Notes: generated by a model from the letters alone, not told the origin. Counted from the stretch's first letter, positions 1-6,848 are shown. The stretch is DNA of 64,000 nt from JACCTI01 sp038237435 (GCA_038237435.1 JBBRYT010000008.1:1-64000); one strand, 5' to 3'. Program-made: numbers and translations.

Positions 1-334
1 CGCTCGTTGCGCTCATCCAGCTTCTGCGGACAGACCACATAGCACCTGATCCCCAGCTTGGTTAAAGTGCGTTGCAGCCCAAAACCAAAACCGCACGCCT
101 CATAGACCGCATGCACAGCCTGGTTCTGTGCTTTGAGCTTCGCCACCCAGCTTAAGAACCCTTCTTTTGTAAAACGCTGCGCCGGCTTGGGATTAGTCCC
201 ACCCTCCTGGGTGACCACGACTAAAAACTCTTGTGCAGATCGATTCCGAGCTTGATCGTGCCCGTGCGGCCATTAAACTGGCCGCGGGTTTCCTCGTGTG
301 AGGTCAACTCTGACTTAGTGTCATTATTATGCAT
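1..334 (-). pseudogene. IS110-family transposase, N-terminal part, frameshifted and cut by the window edge
   Basis: Reading leftward from an ATG at 334, the translation begins MHNNDTKSEL and reaches KLGIDLHKSF, the typical N-terminus of IS110-type transposases; the D in GIDLHK would be the first acid of the DEDD catalytic set. At about 223-227 a run of five T's (coding strand) shifts the frame. After one added base the frame continues as VVTQEGGTNPKPAQRF and then VHAVYEACGFGFGLQRTL to the window edge. The missing T may be a true mutation or a sequencing error. The 5' end lies about 54 bp from the first attC site and points away from the array. Some IS110/IS1111 elements are known to target attC sites, so an insertion at this attC is likely. 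Confidence 0.75.
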
Positions 335-387
335 ACTTGTCGGGTGTAGGTCCAATGACCCGCACCCGGCAACTCCCCTCATGTCAT

Positions 388-504
388 CTAGGCGATGCAG
401 CGAACCGCTGGCCGTCCCGCGTTCTAGCTGTCAATGACTACAACCTCTTACCAGCAGCCACGCTCGCTCTCGCCAGCGGTCGCTGATCTTGGTTCTCGTT
501 AGGC
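388..504 (+). repeat. attC site 1 (left end damaged)
   Basis: The right core GTTAGGC is at 498-504, preceded by TTCTC. Arms AGCGAACCGCTGG (399-411) and CCAGCGGTCGCT (473-484) pair with one unpaired A. The left core (RYYYAAC) is missing: where the other sites read CTAACCAGGCGATG, this one reads CATCTAGGCGATG. The loss falls where the IS110 fragment ends. Confidence 0.85.
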
Positions 505-521
505 CCAATACCGCGCTCGCT

Positions 522-797
522 ATGATACCATCACAACTCGTCCTTTGTTCTTCCGTCGTGAGCTTTCTCGCGACGGATCCACTATTGCCTATACGTATCC
601 TTGCGTTCGTCGGGCTCATAGCGGTTGTCTTCACATTCATCTACGTGCTGCGGCATCTCCAGAAGATCGAGCGCATGATCGCAGGGGATGACCTCGTGCC
701 GAAGCAACGTGGTCCGCGGAACAATGTTGTTCTGATTATCTGCGCGGTGCCGATTGTGCTCACACTGCTGCTGCTGTTTCTACTCTTCAGGGCCTGA
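522..797 (+). CDS. cassette 1: small integral membrane protein
   Basis: A 91-residue protein starting at the first ATG after attC1. Residues about 17-45 form one long hydrophobic stretch, then comes a charged section (HLQKIERMIAGDDLVPKQRG), then a C-terminal membrane helix rich in Leu, so the protein has two or three membrane spans. I recognise no family. It sits alone between two attC sites, reading in the array direction, as expected for a single-gene cassette. It has no evident promoter, so it probably depends on read-through. The 5' part of the open frame overlaps attC1 and is not likely to be translated. Confidence 0.65.
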   Translation: MIPSQLVLCSSVVSFLATDPLLPIRILAFVGLIAVVFTFIYVLRHLQKIERMIAGDDLVPKQRGPRNNVVLIICAVPIVLTLLLLFLLFRA

Positions 798-860
798 CCT
801 TTGTGCGAGGGAGAAAGGTATCGACGCGCCCTACTGCGTTTTCAAATATGCAAGCAATCG

Positions 861-983
861 GCCTAACCAGGCGATGCAGCGAACCGCTGGCCGCTCCGCG
901 TTCTAGCTTTCGATGACTTCCACATTCAACCTGCAGCCACGCTCGCCCTCGCCAGCGGTCGCTGATCTTGTGTCTCGTTAGGT
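861..983 (+). repeat. attC site 2
   Basis: Left core GCCTAAC at 861-867, right core GTTAGGT at 977-983, 123 bp overall. Arm AGCGAACCGCTGG is matched by CCAGCGGTCGCT near the right end, leaving a single unpaired A, the extrahelical-base signature used by integron integrases to choose the strand. Confidence 0.9.
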
Positions 984-986
984 CTC

Positions 987-1382
987 ATGAAGCTCTCGAC
1001 CACAGCCATCATCTTCATTGTTGTCGGCGCCGTGATCATGTTTTCGAATCTGCTGCAGGAGCCGCTCGGCTGGCCACGCTGGACCGGCCCCGTTCTTTCC
1101 ATCGGAGGCGCTTTGCTCATTTGGTGTGGTGTTTGGGCGTCACGCCGCGCGAAGAAGCGCGGCGAGATCTCGCCGCATCCACTCACACTCGAGCAGTACA
1201 ACACGCGCCTGAGACTTGGCTTGATTGCTGTCGTGCTCGCGTCGCTCACACTTCCCTTCTACGCCTCTTATACCGGTGTCACCCTGCCGTTCCCTCAGCT
1301 GCTTATATGCGCGCTCGTGAGCTGTGGACTTTGTATAGCGATACTCTTGCTCGCGTTCCGGCGCTACCGACCCAAGACCTAA
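987..1382 (+). CDS. cassette 2: membrane protein with about four helices
   Basis: A 131-residue protein whose ATG lies 3 bp after the attC2 core. Hydrophobic segments at roughly residues 7-22, 33-52, 75-92 and 102-124 predict four membrane helices. A basic loop (RRAKKRGE) and a short hydrophilic loop (HPLTLEQYNTRLRLG) lie between the second and third. The stop codon TAA is part of the left core of attC3, a tight arrangement common in gene cassettes. The family is not recognised; it is a hypothetical inner-membrane protein. Overlapping open frames on both strands are shadows of this gene. Confidence 0.65.
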   Translation: MKLSTTAIIFIVVGAVIMFSNLLQEPLGWPRWTGPVLSIGGALLIWCGVWASRRAKKRGEISPHPLTLEQYNTRLRLGLIAVVLASLTLPFYASYTGVTLPFPQLLICALVSCGLCIAILLLAFRRYRPKT

Positions 1383-1500
1383 CCATGCGATGGAGCGAAC
1401 AGCGGGCAGCCTCGCGATCTACGTTTGAGATGACTACAACCCTTTCGCTCCGGGCCACGCGCCACCCCGCCCGCTGTCGCTCATCTTGTTCTCGTTAGGT
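1377..1500 (+). repeat. attC site 3
   Basis: Left core ACCTAAC at 1377-1383, right core GTTAGGT at 1494-1500. Arms AGCGAACAGCGGG and CCCGCTGTCGCT pair with one unpaired A. The arm sequence differs from sites 1 and 2 but the pairing is kept. Confidence 0.9.
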
Positions 1501-1538
1501 GACTTACCCATCGTGTTTCGTGCGGCCAAAACCATATA

Positions 1539-2402
1539 ATGAAAATGATTCCTTCAGCCACCCAGCGACGATGGTTCAAGAGAGCACTGCTTCTGACGTC
1601 AGTTGCCGGACTGTCGCGTCTGGTGCCCGCTGCCACAGCTCCGTATTACGACAACTTCGATGGTTATTCTGACGGCTCCGCTCCAAGCAATTTCGTAACA
1701 ACGATCAACGGTCCTTTCCCTGCGGCTCAAGACTCCTATTGGCGCATCTCGAATCCTTCCGGCACTGACGGTAAGTATGTGAATGTTGTTGAGGGCTACA
1801 GCGCCTCTTCCTCTGCCGGTTTGGCGATCACAAATCTCGCGAGTTCGGACTTTCAACTTTCGACCACGTTCGTTTTGGGCACGCCTTTCACCTCGAGTCC
1901 GCTGAACCAAGGTCAGGCAGGCTTGGCTGCGCTATCGACGGGGCCGGACTTCACAAACAACGGCTATCGTCTCTCGTATCAGGTATACGGTCCAGGAGCC
2001 GGCGCGACGGGAAGCTATAACAACGGCAGGCTAATTCTCTACGGGTTAACGACCGGGTTTACGATCAATGCGCCGGGAATACTTCCAGTGGTATTTGGGA
2101 CGTCGTATACGATGGTCTTGTCAGGCGCATACTCTGCGGCGGGGCTTTCCCTGACCGGTACACTTACTGATGGCACTCAGACAGTTAGTTTATCTGCGTC
2201 CGATCCGAGCCCTCGAAGCGGAACATACTTCGGATACTATGATAATATCGGTGGGAGTACCCAGCACTCGACAGCAATGTTCGTCACATACGACGATTTT
2301 TCGCTCACCATTCCCGAGCCCGCGACGACGACTATGTTGATTTTCGCTGGCACTGCTCTGATTGTCGCGCGACGTAGATTTCGCGGCGACCTGCGAAATT
2401 AA
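1539..2402 (+). CDS. cassette 3: PEP-CTERM sorting-domain protein
   Basis: A 287-residue exported protein. The N-terminus has a basic stretch (QRRWFKRA), a hydrophobic core and a cleavage-type region (LVPAATA). The body is rich in Ser, Thr, Gly and Tyr and starts YYDNFDGYSDGSAP, a form often seen in beta-sandwich (concanavalin-like) surface proteins. The C-terminus has the full PEP-CTERM signal: IPEPATTT, a hydrophobic helix, then ARRRFRGD. Such signals are processed by exosortase in Gram-negative bacteria that make exopolysaccharide. The body's ligand is unknown. The gene is a complete cassette, so a substrate of a host-specific sorting system is being carried on a mobile unit. Confidence 0.85.
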   Translation: MKMIPSATQRRWFKRALLLTSVAGLSRLVPAATAPYYDNFDGYSDGSAPSNFVTTINGPFPAAQDSYWRISNPSGTDGKYVNVVEGYSASSSAGLAITNLASSDFQLSTTFVLGTPFTSSPLNQGQAGLAALSTGPDFTNNGYRLSYQVYGPGAGATGSYNNGRLILYGLTTGFTINAPGILPVVFGTSYTMVLSGAYSAAGLSLTGTLTDGTQTVSLSASDPSPRSGTYFGYYDNIGGSTQHSTAMFVTYDDFSLTIPEPATTTMLIFAGTALIVARRRFRGDLRN

Positions 2403-2425
2403 CCGATGCGCCTACTATCAAAGTC

Positions 2426-2534
2426 ACCTAACCAAACGATGCAGCGAACGGCGGCCTGTCCTTATGCCTGCATCTTATAGCATGCGCTCGGCAGTCGTTA
2501 CTCGCGCCGTCGCTGATCTTGGGTCTCGTTAGAT
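2426..2534 (+). repeat. attC site 4
   Basis: Left core ACCTAAC at 2426-2432, right core GTTAGAT at 2528-2534, 109 bp. Arms AGCGAACGGCG and CGCCGTCGCT pair with one unpaired A. The central part (CATCTTATAGCATGCG) differs from most other sites but resembles attC site 9. Confidence 0.9.
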
Positions 2535-2536
2535 CT

Positions 2537-3184
2537 ATGAAGCGTGCGCTGTTCTTGTTTCTGCTGGTGATGAACGCCGAATTCGCGTTTGGCCAGACGC
2601 CAGCATCGACCACTTCCAATCAAGTTTTCCCACGGGCTCATACCAGTGAGGGATTTGCGATTTGCGGCTCCTGCAAGGTGCCCAGCAACATATCGTCGAA
2701 GGTGACGTTGGCGCCGTTGGGGGAACCCGGTGAGCGCATCGTGATTTCCGGAACCATTTACCAAGCCGACGGGGTGACCGCTGCGGCCGGGATCACCCTT
2801 TTTCTCTATCAAACGGACGCCGGCGGCTATTACCACCGACCAAAGGAAGATGTGTTTTCTCCGAGCCTTCACGGCTGGTTGCACACCGGGGCCGACGGAC
2901 ATTACGAAATCCATACTATTCGACCAAAGCCCGAGGTGTTAGCGGAGGATGAACCTGCCCACATCCATGCGCAGGTCTTTGGAAAAGGCATTCCCGAACA
3001 TTTCCTGCACGAGTTTTGGTTCGCGGGTGATCCGCGAATTAAGACCGGGGAGGCGAAAAAACTCGGCCGCTTAGGGCGGTTTTCCCCTATTCTCCGGCTT
3101 GAGAAAGACCCCGCAGGATTGCTCAGCGCCGTCTGCGACATCCGATTGAAACCGACTGCCCCGTGGCAATACGAGAGCCCATAA
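2537..3184 (+). CDS. cassette 4: secreted intradiol ring-cleavage dioxygenase-like protein
   Basis: A 215-residue protein starting at the ATG 2 bp after attC4. It has a signal peptide (about residues 1-20, ending near FAFGQ). The body matches the intradiol (catechol/protocatechuate) dioxygenase fold: ERIVISGTIYQADGVTAAAG, then LFLYQTDAGGYYHRP (candidate Tyr ligands), GWLHTGADGHYEIHTIRP, and PAHIHAQVFG, whose H-x-H fits the two iron-binding His residues. FWFAGDPR resembles the family's late conserved YFPGDP. Cytoplasmic members cleave catechols using Fe(III); secreted single-domain versions are common and mostly uncharacterised. Iron binding is inferred; the substrate is unknown. Confidence 0.75.
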   Translation: MKRALFLFLLVMNAEFAFGQTPASTTSNQVFPRAHTSEGFAICGSCKVPSNISSKVTLAPLGEPGERIVISGTIYQADGVTAAAGITLFLYQTDAGGYYHRPKEDVFSPSLHGWLHTGADGHYEIHTIRPKPEVLAEDEPAHIHAQVFGKGIPEHFLHEFWFAGDPRIKTGEAKKLGRLGRFSPILRLEKDPAGLLSAVCDIRLKPTAPWQYESP

Positions 3185-3195
3185 GCTTACTGAAG

Positions 3196-3318
3196 ATCTA
3201 ACCAAGCGATGGAGCCAACCACTGGCCGGCGTACGCCCGAGTTTTCCATGACTCCAACCTCTCCTCCCGCCGCGACGCGCGCTCTCGCCAGCGGTGGCTG
3301 ATCTTGTTCTCGTTAGGC
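3196..3318 (+). repeat. attC site 5
   Basis: Left core ATCTAAC at 3196-3202, right core GTTAGGC at 3312-3318. The arm base reads AGCCAACC and its partner GGTGGCT. Compared with AGCGAACC/GGTCGCT elsewhere, both sides changed together, so pairing is preserved with the unpaired A. Confidence 0.9.
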
Positions 3319-3325
3319 GACTACG

Positions 3326-4060
3326 ATGACCATCCGCTATAGTACGCTTCGAAACGTAACGGTGGTGCTTTTACTAGCCGCAGTGTGTGCACTTGCATAC
3401 CTTTACTTCTTCCATCCTAAGGTAGTCACAGTCGCCGTCCCCGCACCACCTCCGCCGGAGTTTGCTCGACTATCCGCGCTCGTCGACGCACACATTGACA
3501 CGATCTTCTCTCCACTAGACGCGCAAGTTCCCCCGATTCCGCATCAGGAGCTACGCATGCTGCGGGAGCGCTTCGCGGATGGACGCGTTAAGACGTCAGT
3601 ACGGGCACAGCCGATGTATCGGACGGCCACACAGGTGTGCGACGCGCTTCTTTCTGCCATTCAGGAGCGCGAGCGTGCATCGGTGAGTCTCGCAGACACC
3701 CGCTCAAAGCCGTACGGTGTGGAGCTATCGCTCGATAAGAAGAAGGCGGAGGAAGAACAGCGCAGGTTCTTCGAATTCAATATTGTCCGCCGATGGGCGG
3801 AAAAAAGTAAACCTCACCGCGACCGAGTCGTTAATCTCTATTCGCAGTTGCGCGCGCAGGAGCGGGACTTTGTTTCTCGCACAGCCGGAGACTCAACAGA
3901 GGCTGACGGCACGATAGTATTGCAGCATCCTGCGAGCGTTCAGTTACGTTACGGCAGTGCCACGTTACCTGCTGGTTTGCGTTTGCGCGTCATTGAGCGC
4001 AACCCAGCGGGGCTCGTCGTCGATTATGCAGGAGAACATATCACCCTGCCGCAACCGTAG
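3326..4060 (+). CDS. cassette 5: membrane-anchored protein of unknown function
   Basis: A 244-residue protein with one N-terminal membrane helix (about residues 11-30, VTVVLLLAAVCALAYLYFF) followed by a Pro-rich linker (VPAPPPPEF) and a soluble, mostly helical domain with many charged residues. The last 50 residues (LQHPASVQLRYGSATLP, RLRVIERNPAGLVVDYAGEHITLP) look like a small beta domain. It is probably periplasmic, tethered to the inner membrane. No family is recognised. The ATG lies 7 bp after attC5, and its TAG stop touches the left core of attC6. Confidence 0.65.
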   Translation: MTIRYSTLRNVTVVLLLAAVCALAYLYFFHPKVVTVAVPAPPPPEFARLSALVDAHIDTIFSPLDAQVPPIPHQELRMLRERFADGRVKTSVRAQPMYRTATQVCDALLSAIQERERASVSLADTRSKPYGVELSLDKKKAEEEQRRFFEFNIVRRWAEKSKPHRDRVVNLYSQLRAQERDFVSRTAGDSTEADGTIVLQHPASVQLRYGSATLPAGLRLRVIERNPAGLVVDYAGEHITLPQP

Positions 4061-4183
4061 CCTAACAATGCGATGGAGCGAACGGCGGACCGCCGTACGC
4101 TCCACTTTTGAGATGACTTCCACACTTCCACTCCGAGCGAGACGCGTCCTCGTCCGCCGTCGCTCATCTTGTTCTCGTTAGGT
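4060..4183 (+). repeat. attC site 6
   Basis: Left core GCCTAAC at 4060-4066, right core GTTAGGT at 4177-4183. Arms AGCGAACGGCGGAC and GTCCGCCGTCGCT pair with one unpaired A. Confidence 0.9.
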
Positions 4184-4231
4184 GCTGAAGACGCGTCTTG
4201 TGTTTTCACCGCATTTCGAGCATTGTTGGTC

Positions 4232-4441
4232 GTGACGTTTACCGTTGAGACCGAGCAAGAGGCCGATGGGCGCTGGATCGCGGAGGTTCCGCAGATACCC
4301 GGCGCCATGTCGTACGGCAGCACTCGCGAGGAGGCTGTCGCCCGCGTCGAAGCGCTCGGCCTGCGCGTGTTGGCGGAGCGTATCGAGCAGGGTGAAAGTT
4401 CGCCCGAGATTCAGCAGGTGTTCACAGTTGCGGCAGCATGA
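4232..4441 (+). CDS. hicB: cassette 6a: HicB-family antitoxin
   Basis: A protein of 69 residues from a GTG at 4232 (the open frame extends upstream into attC6, which is unlikely to be coding; TTG codons at 4224 and 4227 are alternatives). It shows the HicB fold: FTVETEQEADGRWIAEVPQI, PGAMSYGSTREEAVARVEAL. HicB partners neutralise the HicA ribonuclease and repress the operon, usually through a C-terminal DNA-binding segment. This protein stops soon after the core domain, so no such segment is evident. Its stop overlaps the hicA start (ATGA). Toxin-antitoxin pairs are frequent cassettes in large arrays, where they are thought to discourage loss. Confidence 0.8.
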   Translation: MTFTVETEQEADGRWIAEVPQIPGAMSYGSTREEAVARVEALGLRVLAERIEQGESSPEIQQVFTVAAA

Positions 4442-4653
4442 GTCAGTGGGGCTCGGCCAAAGCGCGTCGAGTTTTGGCCGCGTTGCTGCGGATCGGCTGG
4501 AGCATCAAGCGCGAGGCTCACGGTTCACACCGCATTCTGTCGCGTGCCGGCTGGCCAGACACAGTCTTCGCTTTTCATGACAGCGAGGAAATCGGTCCAC
4601 GCATGCTCTCGCGCATCGCAAAGAAGACAGGCCTTACTCCACGCGACTTGTGA
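4438..4653 (+). CDS. hicA: cassette 6b: HicA-family mRNA interferase toxin
   Basis: A 71-residue protein translated from an ATG overlapping the hicB stop by 4 bp. The double-stranded-RNA-binding-like HicA core is visible: AKARRVLAALLRIGWSIKRE, then GSHRILSR, where the His follows the conserved Gly-Ser and is the likely catalytic residue, then a C-terminal helix (RMLSRIAKKTGL). HicA cleaves mRNA and halts growth when unopposed. It is slightly shorter than many HicA proteins and has an Arg after the His where several relatives have a second His or Tyr; activity is plausible but not proven. The antitoxin-first order occurs in a subset of hic loci. Confidence 0.8.
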   Translation: MSQWGSAKARRVLAALLRIGWSIKREAHGSHRILSRAGWPDTVFAFHDSEEIGPRMLSRIAKKTGLTPRDL

Positions 4654-4666
4654 AGCCACGCGAAGC

Positions 4667-4790
4667 ATCTAACCAGGCGATGCAGCGAACGCCTACCCGC
4701 TGTGCGCCCCACACTTTCCATGACTACACCATTCCACCTCCGAGCCACGCTCGCTCCCGGTAGGCGTCGCTGATCTTGTTCTCGTTAGGT
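4667..4790 (+). repeat. attC site 7
   Basis: Left core ATCTAAC at 4667-4673, right core GTTAGGT at 4784-4790. Arms AGCGAACGCCTACC and GGTAGGCGTCGCT pair over 13 bases with one unpaired A, although the sequence is quite different from the CCGCTGG-type arms. Confidence 0.9.
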
Positions 4791-4797
4791 CTTTCCG

Positions 4798-5319
4798 ATG
4801 ACGTATCTCGATCTAGCGGACACCGCTCTCAAGATTGGTCTCGGTGCAGCGGTTGCTGGGACATTCGCGCTTCTATCATCCCGTCGACAGCACGTTCATG
4901 AGCTGGAACGTGAACGTATGAAGCGTCGCGAGCGCGTGCTCGAAAAGATCGCAGAGGAATTCGAGTTCACATATCAGGCTTTGTCCGCAAAGTATGAACG
5001 GGTTGTTGGGTTGGCGCGGGTCGTTCGCGACCCGCGATACCATCCAAACGCGCAGGACAGTATGAAAGGTGTCGAAGATTTCCCGCGCCTGCACATTGTT
5101 GAGAGTCGGCTTCTGTTGCTTGGACTACGTCCTGAAGCCGAGATGATCATGCGATTTAGACATTTGGCTGGAGAGTTCGAGAAGATGGCACTTCCGATGG
5201 ATCAATCGCATCCGGACCCCAAAGTCCTGAGCAATCAGTTGGAAGCATTGTTTCAGCAGCGCGTCGCCGTCTATAGTCGCCTCTCTGCGTTTTATGATGA
5301 CCCGCGAAAGAAGGCGTAG
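4798..5319 (+). CDS. cassette 7: membrane-anchored helical protein of unknown function
   Basis: A 173-residue protein, ATG 7 bp after attC7. An N-terminal membrane helix (about residues 8-27) is followed by a strongly charged helix (HELERERMKRRERVLEKIAEE) likely to form a coiled coil, then further amphipathic helices to the C-terminus (RVAVYSRLSAFYDDPRKKA). The arrangement resembles small cytoplasm-facing anchored proteins, but I recognise no family and there is no catalytic motif to point to. The stop is 7 bp before the next attC begins. Confidence 0.65.
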   Translation: MTYLDLADTALKIGLGAAVAGTFALLSSRRQHVHELERERMKRRERVLEKIAEEFEFTYQALSAKYERVVGLARVVRDPRYHPNAQDSMKGVEDFPRLHIVESRLLLLGLRPEAEMIMRFRHLAGEFEKMALPMDQSHPDPKVLSNQLEALFQQRVAVYSRLSAFYDDPRKKA

Positions 5320-5328
5320 CCTACCAAG

Positions 5329-5451
5329 ACCTAACCAGGCGATGCAGCTAACCGCTGGCCGCTCCGGTACCTCGCTGCACGTGACTTCCACATCCAGATT
5401 GCAATCAAAGCTCGCTCTCGCCAGCGGTAGCTGATCTTGTTCTCGTTAGGC
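5329..5451 (+). repeat. attC site 8
   Basis: Left core ACCTAAC at 5329-5335, right core GTTAGGC at 5445-5451. Arm CAGCTAACCGCTGGC pairs with GCCAGCGGTAGCTG: the usual G-C pair next to the unpaired A is here T-A on both sides, a compensatory change. Confidence 0.9.
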
Positions 5452-5453
5452 CT

Positions 5454-5909
5454 ATGAAAGTCACACTTCTTCTCATCGCATTGATTCCCGTCGTCGCTGG
5501 CGCGCAGCCACTGCCAGATAAGCCGTCACGGGCGGCCGGTCAGAAGCAAATCGATCAGTTGCTCGAAGCCGAGAAGCCATACATCGCAAAAGGTAGAGCG
5601 ACGTATCCCGCAGCAAAGAAACGATACCTTGCCGGACTTCCGCAAGGATACACGTTCACCGTTCGGAAGCACCTAGCAGATCGGGGCGGCGATCGAAATG
5701 AAGAAGTGTTTGTCTACGTCGACGCCATCAAAGGTGGCAAGGTCTCTGGTCGCATCGCGAGCGAGTTAACTGCCGTTCGCTCATATCGCCAGGGGCAGCG
5801 TATTTTCTTTTCCGAGTCTGAGGTTCTCGACTGGACTATCATTCATCCCGACGGCAGCGAGGAAGGCAACTATGTCGGTAAGTTTATCGACACATATAAA
5901 CCGCGCTAG
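5454..5909 (+). CDS. cassette 8: secreted DUF2314-like protein
   Basis: A 151-residue protein starting 2 bp after attC8. It has a short signal peptide (MKVTLLLIALIPVVAGAQP). After a Lys/Ala-rich helix comes a compact domain: YTFTVRKHLADRGGDRNEEVF, VYVDAIKGGKVSGRIASEL, VRSYRQGQRIFFSESEVLDW, EEGNYVGKF. This is the pattern of DUF2314 (YegJ-type) domains, whose function is unknown and which often occur in secreted or polymorphic-toxin-related small proteins. The family assignment is from pattern memory and fairly firm. Confidence 0.75.
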   Translation: MKVTLLLIALIPVVAGAQPLPDKPSRAAGQKQIDQLLEAEKPYIAKGRATYPAAKKRYLAGLPQGYTFTVRKHLADRGGDRNEEVFVYVDAIKGGKVSGRIASELTAVRSYRQGQRIFFSESEVLDWTIIHPDGSEEGNYVGKFIDTYKPR

Positions 5910-6018
5910 GCCTAACCAGGCGATGCAGCGAACCGCGGGCCGTCCTTGTGCCTAGATTTGAAAGCATGCGAAGATCATTTCTAACTCGCGCGGTCGCTGA
6001 TCTTGGGTCTCGTTAGGC
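5910..6018 (+). repeat. attC site 9
   Basis: Left core GCCTAAC at 5910-5916, right core GTTAGGC at 6012-6018, 109 bp. Arms AGCGAACCGCG and CGCGGTCGCT pair with one unpaired A. Its length and central part (AAGCATGCGAAG) resemble attC site 4. Confidence 0.9.
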
Positions 6019-6044
6019 CTCTTATTCGCGTCTCCACTGCCAAT

Positions 6045-6473
6045 ATGGACACAACAATCAGGGTTGCGAAATCTGACGCCGAAATCGACATGTGTTTTCC
6101 GATTATGTCGCTGCTCCGTCCGCACATTCAACGCGACGGTTTTGTCAAATTGGTTAGGAAAATGGCGAAGCAGGGCTACTGCCTCGCCTATCTGACGGCA
6201 GATGACACTGTTCGTGCAGTAGTTGGTTACCGCATTATTGACATGTTACGGACTGGTCGCATGCTCGAAATCGACGATTTAGTTTCGGAGACATCCGAGC
6301 GGTCGAAAGGGTACGGAAAGCAGTTATTGGACTGGTGCTACGAACTCGCGCGCGGCAAGGATTGCAGCGTCGTCGAATTGGATTCAGCGGTCCATAGAGC
6401 CGACGCTCACAAGTTTTATTTCCGAGAGCGGATGTCTGTGCTTGCGTTCCATTTCAGCCGGCCACTGGCCTAA
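6045..6473 (+). CDS. cassette 9: GNAT-family N-acetyltransferase
   Basis: A 142-residue protein. The ATG at 6045 is preferred because the upstream in-frame part overlaps attC9. GNAT signatures: the acceptor-side strand MLRTGRMLEIDDLVSE, the acetyl-CoA-binding motif A SERSKGYGKQLLDWCYE (Q/RxxGxG/A type), and motif B VVELDSAVHRADAHKFYFRE. It would transfer an acetyl group from acetyl-CoA to an amine; the acceptor cannot be told. GNATs are among the commonest recognisable cassette genes. Its TAA stop is embedded in the left core of the last attC. Confidence 0.85.
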   Translation: MDTTIRVAKSDAEIDMCFPIMSLLRPHIQRDGFVKLVRKMAKQGYCLAYLTADDTVRAVVGYRIIDMLRTGRMLEIDDLVSETSERSKGYGKQLLDWCYELARGKDCSVVELDSAVHRADAHKFYFRERMSVLAFHFSRPLA

Positions 6474-6521
6474 CCATGCGATGCAGACAGGCTATGACTA
6501 GTTGCAACTATTTTGTTAGCC
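6468..6521 (+). repeat. attC site 10, truncated; right end of the array
   Basis: Left core GCCTAAC at 6468-6474 and the conserved CATGCGATGCAG follow the stop of cassette 9. The sequence then departs from all other sites and reaches a GTTAGCC at 6515-6521 after only 54 bp. No matching right arm is present. This is a broken attC, likely cut by a deletion or insertion, and it closes the array. Confidence 0.7.
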
Positions 6522-6613
6522 GGAATCTTGAGGCAGAACACTTGCGTTGGTCTGTAGGGTTGTCGGGAGCGCAGAACGGCGACTAACCTGCGGGAGGATG
6601 CGCATGAGGTGAC

Positions 6614-6760
6614 TTAAGGCCAGAGGATGACCTTAGCTTGGGCGCGTTTGTGCAGGTAGTAGCTTCTTAGTTCGGGATCGCTCTGGCTGGCGCTGAAGGC
6701 GTGCGCGGCCGTACCGTCTATCCAGCGGCTGCCCCGCCGTTGTATGGTCCTCGCGCCAGC
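6614..6760 (-). pseudogene. IS110-like transposase C-terminal relic
   Basis: Reading leftward, an open stretch gives ARTIQRRGSRWIDGTAAHAF, then SASQSDPELRSYYLHKRAQA, ending at a stop at 6614. This resembles the end of IS110-family transposases (I-KRGNR-LR, then a helix, then NPELRAYY-RK-GK). There is no start, and the flanking bases do not continue the gene. It is in the same orientation as the fragment at the left edge but cannot be its other half, because the order is wrong for one element. The rest of 6522-6848 shows nothing else. Confidence 0.5.
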
Positions 6761-6848
6761 CTAGGTGCAGCGATTGGCAACACTTGCGAAGCGCGAGTAA
6801 GAAACGGTCCGAGCCGGACTGGCATCACTGAATCGGTTATCGCGAACC

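Noticed and set aside
968..1498. Long frame overlapping cassette 2 in another phase
   Set aside because: It runs through attC2 and attC3 and has a Cys/Arg/His-rich composition typical of a shadow frame; the membrane protein in the other phase is convincing.
388..6521. Possibility that the regular repeats are a CRISPR array
   Set aside because: Repeats are over 100 bp, diverged in the centre, and separated by whole genes rather than short spacers.
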